A stretch of 57,329 nucleotides of DNA from an uncultured Eubacteriales bacterium (GTDB taxonomy: Bacteria > Bacillota > Clostridia > Christensenellales > Aristaeellaceae): NCBI GenBank assembly GCA_900320085.1, contig ONRC01000010.1:1-57329 (forward strand). The letters are read 5' to 3'. Position numbers and translations under genes: made by a program. A model generated the notes under the pieces. It searched no databases, had not been told where the DNA came from, and saw only the letters and a list, made by a program, of their open reading frames with translations. Shown here piece after piece: positions 50,447 through 57,329 of the stretch (positions within the stretch are counted from its first letter, which is position 1; every line of letters starts with the position of its first letter).

Positions 50447-50865
50447 AGCCATATTGCCACAGGGTGCAGTATTATGAAACGGACATGATGGGTCTGGTGC
50501 ACCACAGCAATTATATCCGCTGGATGGAGGAGGCCCGTGTGGATTTTCTGGATCAGCTGGGCTTTCCTTATGCGGAGATGGAGAAAAGAGGGGTGCTGTC
50601 GCCGGTCAAAAGCCTGACCTGCGATTATCTGAAGCCCTGCGCCTTTGGCGACGAGGCGGAAATCACCGTTACGCCCGCGGCCTTCAACGGCGTGGTGCTC
50701 GCTATCCGATACGATATGCGCAGCAAAAAGACCGGGGAGCAGGTGTGCTCCGCCCGGTCTGAGCATGTGTTTCTGAACCGCGAAGGGCATTTCGTGCGCA
50801 TGAAGCGGGAGATGCCGGATTTTTGTGCTGCCGTCACCGCGCTGATTCCAGCGGAAGCGGATTAA
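50443..50865 (+). CDS. Acyl-CoA thioesterase (4HBT/YbgC family)
   Basis: A 140-residue hot-dog fold enzyme. It has the family start RVQYYETDMMGLVHHSNYIRWMEEAR; the Asp in ETD is the catalytic residue of this group, and HHSNY follows it. GVLSPVKSLTCDYLKPCAFGDEAEI completes the core. It hydrolyses acyl-CoA, possibly short or aromatic chains. The start is set by the ATGA overlap and GAGGAGG 7 nt upstream; ATG 50437 is an alternative. It meets the convergent gene on the other strand tail to tail. Confidence 0.88.
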   Translation: MKPYCHRVQYYETDMMGLVHHSNYIRWMEEARVDFLDQLGFPYAEMEKRGVLSPVKSLTCDYLKPCAFGDEAEITVTPAAFNGVVLAIRYDMRSKKTGEQVCSARSEHVFLNREGHFVRMKREMPDFCAAVTALIPAEAD

Positions 50866-51344
50866 CCCGGCAGCGCGTCCTGCAGCTCCGTCAGGTGGTT
50901 TTGCAGCAGGGTACGCGCGTCGAGGGTGGAGGTGGTGGAGAGCTGTATCAGGTTTTCCATCGTTTCCAGGTCGGCGTAGAGGGTGGTGAAGCGGTCGGCG
51001 CTGATCAGCCGCCCGGCCTCGCCGCCCGCGAGGGAAATGCTGAGGCTGTTGAGCTGCTCCATGTAGTAGACGTACTGCCGCACCCGGGCAAGGCGCGCGG
51101 AGGCGTTGGACGTGACAATGCTGCCCAGCCTGCCGATTTCCTCGATCGCGGAGGCAGAGGCGCTGTACATGCGCTGGCTGATCTGGCTCTGCACCCGGTC
51201 TTGATATCCCATGTTCCGCACGGTGAAAAAGCCCAGGACCGCCAACAGGATCAGCAGCACGGCACAGGTGATCAGCAGCACGCCGCGCTGGTTTTTCAGG
51301 CTTTCATTGGTTACCTCAAAGCGCGGGGTCGTTTTTCGATACAT
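50862..51344 (-). CDS. Single-pass membrane protein with helical outer domain (160 aa)
   Basis: A 20-residue cytoplasmic start is followed by one membrane helix (GVLLITCAVLLILLAVLGFF) and an all-helical outer domain (about 45-160). The latter is rich in Ser/Ala/Leu (SQRMYSASASAIEEIGRLGSIV) and resembles the four-helix sensor domains of chemoreceptors or kinases without their cytoplasmic part. Its stop overlaps the thioesterase stop by 4 nt. It is the only - strand gene after position 2019. The ribosome site is weak (GAAGG). I do not know the family. Confidence 0.72.
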   Translation of the reverse strand: MYRKTTPRFEVTNESLKNQRGVLLITCAVLLILLAVLGFFTVRNMGYQDRVQSQISQRMYSASASAIEEIGRLGSIVTSNASARLARVRQYVYYMEQLNSLSISLAGGEAGRLISADRFTTLYADLETMENLIQLSTTSTLDARTLLQNHLTELQDALPG

Positions 51345-51432
51345 GGCAAAATTCGCCTTCTTTCGTTCCTAAAGTGGGGGTTTGCTTCCGGATAGACGCC
51401 TTTTTTTATGATTTGGTGGGCGTCCGAGACCT

Positions 51433-51441
51433 ATTATAGCA
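51433..51441 (-). promoter_or_regulatory. Extended -10 promoter of the - strand membrane protein
   Basis: Read on the - strand, TGC is followed by TATAAT (51433-51438), an extended -10 box. A weak -35 (TTTACG) lies 18 nt upstream. Confidence 0.5.
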
Positions 51442-51581
51442 CACTTTCCTGCCCTTCGTAAAGCCATTCGGCAAAACAGGACGGGATTCGCGCGGGCTTT
51501 ACAATTTGTTCACGTTTTTTCAAAGCGATGTATGGTATATTGAAATAGCATTTTGCAAAGAAAAACGCGGGAGGCGCACTG

Positions 51582-52514
51582 ATGATTTCTTTTGACCACG
51601 TATCCAAACGATACGGCACGCTCAATGCCCTGCAGGACATCACGTTTTCCGTACCCAAGGGGCAGGTGCTGGGATTGCTGGGCCAGAACGGCGCGGGGAA
51701 GACCACGGCCATGAATATCCTGACCGGGTGCCTGGCGCCGACCTCGGGCAGCGTGTCCATCGGCGGAAAGGACGTGCTGCTTCGTCCGCGGGAAGCCAAG
51801 CGTATGATCGGTTATCTGCCGGAGGCGGCGCCGGTGTACGACGAAATGACGGTGCGCGCTTATCTTCGCTTTGCGTGCGAACTGAAGGAAGTGAAAAAAA
51901 GCGCCATCAGCGGTCACGTGGAGGCCGTCGCGGAAAGGACGGGGCTGGCGGACGTGCTGGACAGAAAGATCGGCAACCTGTCCAAAGGCTACCGTCAGCG
52001 CGCCGGGGTGGCCCAGGCGCTGTGCGGAACGCCGGAGGTGATCGTGCTGGACGAGCCCACGGCGGGCCTCGACCCACGGCAGAACAGCGAAATGCGAAAC
52101 CTGATTCTGTCTTTGGCGGGAGAGCATACGATCCTGTTTTCCTCCCATATCCTCAGCGAGGTACAGGCGGTATGCAGCCGGGTGCTCATCCTGCACCACG
52201 GCAAAATCATCTGCGACAGAACGCTGCACGACATGCAGGGGAAAGAGCATCGGCTGCGCGCGGTGATCGACAGCTGCGATGAAAAGCTCTTGCCCGCCCT
52301 GCGTCAGCTGCACAGTGTGCTGCGGGTGGAAATGGAAGCCAACCCGAACGCGGCGCTGACCCAGGTTGTACTGACGGTCGATGACAGCGGGCTGGCGGAG
52401 CGCGAGCTGTTCACCCTGCTGTCCGCCCTGCAAATGCCGCTGCTGCGCCTCGCTCCCGTAGAGGACAGCCTGGAGGACGTGTTCCTGCGGGCGACGATGG
52501 ACGAAACGGTGTGA
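51582..52514 (+). CDS. ABC transporter ATP-binding protein (GldA-like)
   Basis: A 310-residue ATPase of the ABC-2 export class. Walker A LLGQNGAGKTTAMNIL near 36, Q-loop IGYLPEAAPVYDEM, signature NLSKGYRQRAGVAQAL near 133, Walker B VIVLDEPTAGLDPRQ near 155 and ILFSSHILSEVQAV. The C-terminal 90 residues form the accessory domain common in GldA and drug exporters. It heads a four-gene unit with an ABC-2 permease, a GldG-like protein and a DUF4340 protein. An extended -10 (TGGTATATT near 51534) lies about 45 nt upstream. Confidence 0.9.
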   Translation: MISFDHVSKRYGTLNALQDITFSVPKGQVLGLLGQNGAGKTTAMNILTGCLAPTSGSVSIGGKDVLLRPREAKRMIGYLPEAAPVYDEMTVRAYLRFACELKEVKKSAISGHVEAVAERTGLADVLDRKIGNLSKGYRQRAGVAQALCGTPEVIVLDEPTAGLDPRQNSEMRNLILSLAGEHTILFSSHILSEVQAVCSRVLILHHGKIICDRTLHDMQGKEHRLRAVIDSCDEKLLPALRQLHSVLRVEMEANPNAALTQVVLTVDDSGLAERELFTLLSALQMPLLRLAPVEDSLEDVFLRATMDETV

Positions 52515-52582
52515 AATACAGAGATGGGGCGGGAGCTTGACAGGATCTCCCTTCCCACGCTTCATTGATCATGGAGGTTTTT

Positions 52583-53293
52583 ATGTTCGCCATTTATCGG
52601 CGTGAAGTGCAAAGTTATTTTTACACGTCAGCGGCCTACGTGTTCCTGGGCGTATTTTTAACGCTGGGCAGCATTTTTTTCGGCGTGACGAATCTGGCGT
52701 CGCGGTCCGGGAACCTGCTGGCGCTGATTGCGGAACTGAGCTATCTGTGGATGCTGCTGTCGCCCATCCTTACGATGCGCCTGATCGCGGGGGAGCGGCA
52801 GCGGAACACGGATCAGATGCTGCTGACCTCGCCCTGTTCGCTGACGGGGATGGTGATGGGCAAGTACCTGGCGGCGTGCACGGTGCTGCTGCTGGCGGTG
52901 GTGAGCAGCATGATGTACGCCTGCGTCGTGGCAGTGTATGGAAAGCTGTATATCGGTGAAACCGCGGTGGGGTATCTGGGGCTGGTGCTGCATGGCTGCG
53001 CGTTCATCGCGCTGGACCTGTTTGTGTCCTGCTTTGCCAAAAGCCAGATGACCGCCGTGGTGCTGGGCTTCGGGGTCAATCTGCTGGTATGGATGGCGGA
53101 TGTGCTGGCCTCCGCCGTCATGATTGAAGCCATCAGCCAGGCGCTGGATTTCATCAGCCTGTACCGGCGCTTCTCCCCCTTCGTGCGGGGTCAGCTGAGC
53201 CTGAGCAGCGTGATGTTTTATCTGCTGTTCATCACCGTGATGATATTTTTGAGCGTGCGGGCGCTGGACGCCCGCCGGTGGAGCGAGGCGTGA
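52583..53293 (+). CDS. ABC-2 type permease (GldF-like)
   Basis: A 236-residue membrane protein with six helices (YFYTSAAYVFLGVFLTLGSIFFG, YLWMLLSPILTMRLIAGERQ...). The MRLIAGERQRNTDQMLLTSP stretch is the conserved ABC-2 motif. It pairs with the ATPase before it. GGAGG lies 5 nt before ATG 52583. The stop overlaps the next start as GTGA. The substrate is unknown. Confidence 0.88.
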   Translation: MFAIYRREVQSYFYTSAAYVFLGVFLTLGSIFFGVTNLASRSGNLLALIAELSYLWMLLSPILTMRLIAGERQRNTDQMLLTSPCSLTGMVMGKYLAACTVLLLAVVSSMMYACVVAVYGKLYIGETAVGYLGLVLHGCAFIALDLFVSCFAKSQMTAVVLGFGVNLLVWMADVLASAVMIEAISQALDFISLYRRFSPFVRGQLSLSSVMFYLLFITVMIFLSVRALDARRWSEA

Positions 53294-54768
53294 GCGGCAT
53301 GAAAAAATGGAGCAATCTGTGGGATCGAATCAAATGCAGCCGAAAGCTGCGCTGCGGCGGCTTTTCCATGGCGCTTACCGCGGGGATGGTGGTGCTGGTG
53401 GTGCTGGTGGCGGCGCTTTGCGACGGGCTGGAAAACCACTTTGCGCTGGAGGCCGACTTTTCCTTCAACGGCGCGACCAGCCAGGGCGAAATCACCAAAA
53501 ACGCCATCGCGCAATTGGAAAAGGACGTGCGCATCTACGCTGTCGTGCCCGATTCCGGCGGGGACGAAAACCTGCTGTCCCTTCTGAACCGGTATGACGT
53601 GTCGTCACCCCGGGTGACGGTGACGCAGGAAAACCTGATGAAAAACCCCGCCCTCAAAACCCATTTTGTGGACGCTACGGGAACTAACGCGGTGTCGGAT
53701 GATTGCCTGATCGTCAACTGCCCGGAAACCGGCCTGTCCCGCATCCTGACGGAGGCGGATTACACCTACCGTTCCTTCAATATGGAAACCGGCTATTTCG
53801 ACGAGACCCTGATCTCCTACGAAAAAACCATCACGGAAGCCATTCTTTTCGTGACCCAGGAGAGCGTGCCCTGCGTTCAGATACTGTCCGGACACCGGGA
53901 AAAAAGCGCCGAAGAAACGGACGTGCTGGAGGGAACGCTGACCGAAGCAAATTATAAGGTCATCCGCGTGAACCTGGCGGCGGGGGACGAGCTGAACCCG
54001 GCGGACCCGCTGATGATCCTGTCCCCCCAGTACGACCTGACGGAAGAAGAACTGAACCAGCTGATGGATTACGCCCGGGCGGGCGGGGACTTTTTCTTCG
54101 TATCGGAATACAGCGCCCCCAGTGACCTGAGCAATTTCAACGCGCTGCTGCGGGCCTACGGCATCGAGCCGCTGCCCGGCCTGACCGTGGCAAAGGAAGA
54201 GGATGTGAACAGCTATTACGCCGATTATCCTGTCATCCTGATGCCGTCTATGCAGGATACCGACGTGACCCATACCCTGGTGACCCAGTCGGAAAACATC
54301 CTGCTGATTTCGGAGGCGCGCTCCTTCCGCGTGCAGGAGCCCCAGCCGGACGGCGTGATGGCGTATCCGCTGCTCATGACCGGGGAAGCCTACCTGCGCA
54401 CCGACGTGGACGGGGAAGACACCGTGGAGCAGCAGCCCGGCGATGCGGAAGGCCGGTTCGCGGTGTCGGTCTGGTCAGACAAAATGTTTGAGGACGGCAC
54501 CGTATCCCATCTGTTTACCTTGGGCGACTGCAATGTGTTTTTGGATTATTGGATGCAAATGAACACGTCCTCCACGCCCTTCCTGCTGCAGATCATCCAT
54601 TCGCTCCAGGAGAAGGAGCCGGTCAATCTGGACATCCTGCCCAAGCCCGCCCAGCGCGAAAGCCTGGCCATGGGCAATATCACGCCTGCCATAATGGTGA
54701 TCGTGATGCTGCCGCTGCTGGTGTTGCTGGGGGCGCTGCTGGTGCTGATTCCCAGGAAGAATATGTAG
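53290..54768 (+). CDS. GldG-like ABC auxiliary protein
   Basis: A 492-residue membrane protein: one helix near the start (MALTAGMVVLVVLVAALCDG), a large outer part, and a C-terminal helix (AIMVIVMLPLLVLLGALLVLIP). The outer part contains the ABC_transp_aux/GldG core (GEITKNAIAQLEKDVRIYAVVP, VPCVQILSGHREKS, LMILSPQYDLTEEELNQLMDYARAG). The GTG start at 53290 overlaps the permease stop and has GGAG 6 nt upstream; ATG 53299 is an alternative. GldG-type proteins are required for gliding in Flavobacterium, but homologues are spread in non-gliding bacteria where their role is unknown. Confidence 0.87.
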   Translation: MSGMKKWSNLWDRIKCSRKLRCGGFSMALTAGMVVLVVLVAALCDGLENHFALEADFSFNGATSQGEITKNAIAQLEKDVRIYAVVPDSGGDENLLSLLNRYDVSSPRVTVTQENLMKNPALKTHFVDATGTNAVSDDCLIVNCPETGLSRILTEADYTYRSFNMETGYFDETLISYEKTITEAILFVTQESVPCVQILSGHREKSAEETDVLEGTLTEANYKVIRVNLAAGDELNPADPLMILSPQYDLTEEELNQLMDYARAGGDFFFVSEYSAPSDLSNFNALLRAYGIEPLPGLTVAKEEDVNSYYADYPVILMPSMQDTDVTHTLVTQSENILLISEARSFRVQEPQPDGVMAYPLLMTGEAYLRTDVDGEDTVEQQPGDAEGRFAVSVWSDKMFEDGTVSHLFTLGDCNVFLDYWMQMNTSSTPFLLQIIHSLQEKEPVNLDILPKPAQRESLAMGNITPAIMVIVMLPLLVLLGALLVLIPRKNM

Positions 54769-54769
54769 T

Positions 54770-56242
54770 ATGGAAAAAGTTCCGAAAAAAAAGGTCCGCC
54801 GCCCGGTCAGCGGGCGAACGGTGCTGCTGTTGACCCTGTGCGCCTGTGTGGCTGTGGGGGGCGCGGTGTTTTTTGTTCGTTCCCTGTCAAAGCCGCTGTC
54901 CATCCCCGAGTCGGCGGACAGCATCATGCTGCTCAGCCGCCCGAACGAGGAAGTCGCTTCCGTCGTGATCGCGCCGCGGGACAGCGTGGCCTATCCGTTG
55001 ATTCGGCAAGGGGACGGGTTCGTCCTGCAAGGGCAGGAGGACGTGCCGCTGCGCGCGTCGATCATGGAGGAAATCACGCTGTCGCTGGGCAAGGTGCCCG
55101 CGGAAGCGGTGGTACTGACGGAGCTGAACCCCGCCCAGGGATTGACGATGGCAGCGTTCGGCCTGGAACCGCCCCAGGCGCGGATCAGCATTACCTATCA
55201 GGACGGCGAAACAAGGGAGCTGCTGCTGGGCGACCTGGCGCCCAATGAGGACAGGCCCCAGCGTTACTGCATGGTGGCGGGCGATCCCAGGCTGTATACG
55301 ATGCTGGAGGCAGACAGCACGGTCTTTTTCCATGAGATGGAATACCTGCTGGCCTTCGACCAGCCGGCCATCGACCCGTCGCTGCTGAAACGCATTGAGG
55401 TGACGGGCGGCGTGGTATGGCAGGCCGACTATACGCCCTCCGGCTGGCAAATGGAAAAGCCGTTTCGGTATCCGCTTTCCCTGACGCGGATGGATGCCCT
55501 GCTGAATCGCATTGAAAATATTGGGTTTGAAGCGCTGCTGGGTGATGAAGCATCGGTGGACTTGTCGGCCTATGGATTGGACGCTCCCGAGGTGACGGTC
55601 CGGCTGACCCAGGCCGCGACGATGATTACCGGCGAAACAGAGGACGGCCAGCAGGTTTCCTTCCCGCTTCCCGAACAAGAATTTCTTCTCAAGCTGGGCA
55701 AGGAAACGGGCAAAAGCGGCGTGTACCTGAGCTGGGAGGGCAAGGTGTTCAAGGCCAGCAACTTCCTGCTGGGCTTCTGGAAAACGCTGAATCCCCGGGA
55801 TCTGGTGCTGCTCAATCCGGTGAACCTGCAAGTGAATGACCTGGACGAGGTGCGCATAGAAGCGCCGGGCATTTCCGCGGCGTACGCGGTGCGGATGGTG
55901 GAAAGCGTGACGGAGAACAACCAGATCGCCACCGACGAATATGGCCAAACGCTGTATGACATGGCTGTGCGCCGCGCGGGTGAAACCGACGACATGGACG
56001 CGGAATCGTTCGCGGCGTGGTATACAAATCTGGTGTCGCTGTCCGGTGACGGGACGCTGCCGGAGGGCTTTACACTGTCCGGCGAAAGCCGCGCCGCGGT
56101 CATCCTGACCAACAGCCATCTGACCCGGACCATCAGCTTTTATCCCTTCGACGCGCTCCACGACGCCATGGCGGTGGACGGCGTCGCCCTGTTTTACATT
56201 CAAAAAGAGCGGGTGGATCAGATTCTTTCCACGATCCCCTGA
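54770..56242 (+). CDS. DUF4340 membrane-anchored protein
   Basis: A 490-residue protein with a basic start (KVPKKKVRRPVSGRTVLLLT), one membrane helix (about 15-38) and a long outer region holding two DUF4340-type units. Those units have AAFGLEPPQARISITYQDGETRELLLGD and AYGLDAPEVTVRLTQ, the recurring YGL..P motif. DUF4340 proteins regularly follow GldG-like proteins, as here (1 nt apart), and probably form the outer part of the transporter. Role unknown. Confidence 0.87.
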   Translation: MEKVPKKKVRRPVSGRTVLLLTLCACVAVGGAVFFVRSLSKPLSIPESADSIMLLSRPNEEVASVVIAPRDSVAYPLIRQGDGFVLQGQEDVPLRASIMEEITLSLGKVPAEAVVLTELNPAQGLTMAAFGLEPPQARISITYQDGETRELLLGDLAPNEDRPQRYCMVAGDPRLYTMLEADSTVFFHEMEYLLAFDQPAIDPSLLKRIEVTGGVVWQADYTPSGWQMEKPFRYPLSLTRMDALLNRIENIGFEALLGDEASVDLSAYGLDAPEVTVRLTQAATMITGETEDGQQVSFPLPEQEFLLKLGKETGKSGVYLSWEGKVFKASNFLLGFWKTLNPRDLVLLNPVNLQVNDLDEVRIEAPGISAAYAVRMVESVTENNQIATDEYGQTLYDMAVRRAGETDDMDAESFAAWYTNLVSLSGDGTLPEGFTLSGESRAAVILTNSHLTRTISFYPFDALHDAMAVDGVALFYIQKERVDQILSTIP

Positions 56243-56262
56243 AAAATCTTTTTGTTCCCTTC

Positions 56263-56291
56263 TTTTCATCCAATCATAATTGGGTTATAAT
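56263..56291 (+). promoter_or_regulatory. Promoter of galM
   Basis: TTTTCA (56263-56268), a 17-nt spacer and TATAAT (56286-56291). Confidence 0.65.
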
Positions 56292-56329
56292 GGCATCAGC
56301 GAATCCATTTCAAAGGAGAAGATGAGATC

Positions 56330-57329
56330 ATGAGCATCACCCAAAAGCCCTTCGGCATCGACCAGATCGGCCGTCAGATGACCCTGTACACCATGACCAA
56401 CAAGCTGGGCGCGTCCGTGTCCGTGCTGGATTTCGGGGCGCATATCGTGTCCGTGAAGGTGCCGGACCGGAATGGAAAGCTGGGCGAAGTGTGCCTGGGC
56501 TTTGACACCCTGGAGGAATACGACCAGAAGCCTTCCTTTCTGGGGGCGACCATCGGCCGCGTGGGCAACCGCATCGGCGGCGCGAAGTTCACCCTGAACG
56601 GAACCGAATACACCCTGTTCAAAAACGACGGGCCCAACACCCTCCACGGCGGGCGCGAAGGCTTCGACAAGAAATGGTGGCGTGGCCAGACCCTGGAGGC
56701 CGAAGGCGAAGACGCCGTGATCTTTACCTATGTGGCTCACGACATGGAGGAGGGCTTCCCCGGCAAAATGCACGTGCAGGTCACCTTCGCCTGGGACGAC
56801 CAGTGCAATCTCTCCATCCGCTACCTGGCCCAGAGCGACAAGGACACCGTGGTCAACCTGACCAACCATTCCTATTGGAACCTGTCCGACAAGGACACCA
56901 TGCTGGACCACACCCTGCAGGTGAACGCCGACTGCGTCACCGACGTGGACGGAGGACTCATTCCCACCGGTGAATACCTGCCTGTGGACGGCACGCCCCT
57001 CGATCTGCGCGCGCCGCAGAAGATCGGCGACGGCGTGGCCCGGCGCAAGGAATGCCGCCTGATCGACGCGGTGGACGGCTACGACGTGAACTATGTGCTC
57101 AGTGGCGAAGGCATGAAGGAAGCGGGCGTCCTGCGTGATCCCGACAGCGGCCGGGAAATGCGCGTACTGACCACCGAGCCCGGCATGCAGGTCTACACCG
57201 GCCAGGGCCTGGACACCACCGGCCATGGCGGCAAGGGCTCCGATGCACACAAGGCCGCGGTCGTGGGCGACACGGTCGGCGACCCGTTCAAGGATACGTC
57301 CGGCCCGTCGATGAACATCCTCATCAACC
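56330..57329 (+). CDS. galM: Aldose 1-epimerase (galactose mutarotase), 3' end outside the window
   Basis: Interconverts alpha and beta anomers of glucose and galactose in the Leloir pathway. The 333 residues seen cover nearly the whole fold. [19 protein letters not shown] is near the start, [16 protein letters not shown] and [15 protein letters not shown] near 80-115, and the catalytic [11 protein letters not shown] near 180. GYDVNYVL near 260 and an EPGMQVYTG motif near 285 follow. AAAGGAG lies 11 nt before ATG 56330. The reading frame is open to the end of the window, so only the last few residues are missing. Confidence 0.93.
   Translation, partial: MSITQKPFGIDQIGRQMTLYTMTNKLGASVSVLDFGAHIVSVKVPDRNGKLGEVCLGFDTLEEYDQKPSFLGATIGRVGNRIGGAKFTLNGTEYTLFKNDGPNTLHGGREGFDKKWWRGQTLEAEGEDAVIFTYVAHDMEEGFPGKMHVQVTFAWDDQCNLSIRYLAQSDKDTVVNLTNHSYWNLSDKDTMLDHTLQVNADCVTDVDGGLIPTGEYLPVDGTPLDLRAPQKIGDGVARRKECRLIDAVDGYDVNYVLSGEGMKEAGVLRDPDSGREMRVLTTEPGMQVYTGQGLDTTGHGGKGSDAHKAAVVGDTVGDPFKDTSGPSMNILIN

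Overview
The window is about 57 kb of GC-rich bacterial chromosome whose gene content and order are those of a Gram-positive Firmicute of class Clostridia. Evidence for this includes SpoIIE, the rimP-nusA-ylxR-ylxQ-infB-rbfA-nrnA-truB block, the Asp23/AmaP/DUF2273 envelope-stress block, a non-discriminating archaeal-type AspRS and near-consensus sigma-A promoters. Many promoters carry TGn before the -10. Several gut-type intergenic palindromic repeats are present. No rRNA, tRNA, CRISPR array, transposase or prophage gene was seen. Nearly all genes read on the + strand; only the first two genes and one small membrane protein (50862-51344) are on the - strand.

Layout. 1-2019 (-): a LysM protein and a Sua5-type threonylcarbamoyl-AMP synthase. 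2235-5279: nadK-argR-recN. 5529-10035: a FecR-domain surface protein broken by two frameshifts, followed by a CHASE2-PP2C phosphatase; together they look like an envelope signalling pair. 10036-10781: a gene-free stretch full of folded repeats. 10782-15379: three exported proteins of unknown function. 15465-16229: a carboxylesterase. 16304-25808: the translation/RNA operon, with a structured leader and a DUF4160/DUF2442 pair inserted between infB and rbfA, ending in a HAD phosphatase. 25805-27120: an ABC permease and ATPase without a binding protein. 27480-31126: an O-acetylation cassette (MBOAT, DHHW, SGNH, DUF4358 lipoprotein). 31203-36043: a Myb-like DNA-binding protein, hisS, a BspA-type LRR protein and aspS. 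36327-43266: Asp23-AmaP-DUF2273-nusB-Kae1-like-folD-xseA-xseB-ispA-PAP2. 43306-47474: two small membrane proteins, a cysteine desulfurase with thiI, and an exported coiled-coil protein. 47623-49974: spoIIE. 50171-51344: a zinc-ribbon protein, a thioesterase and a membrane protein. 51582-56242: a Gld-like ABC cluster. 56330 to the end: a partial galM.

The most unusual material is non-coding. One family of hairpins sits just past the stop codons of four genes, always in the same orientation to the gene. A second family has two copies with compensatory stem changes. A 124-nt element folds as a closed multi-branch junction with a perfect 28-bp arm. Heptamer repeats form inverted arms inside operons. 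Several leaders look regulatory: rimP, hisS, the Myb-like gene (Shine-Dalgarno inside a terminator) and spoIIE (Shine-Dalgarno locked in a 16-bp stem). All functional statements are inferred from sequence reading; no database search was run.
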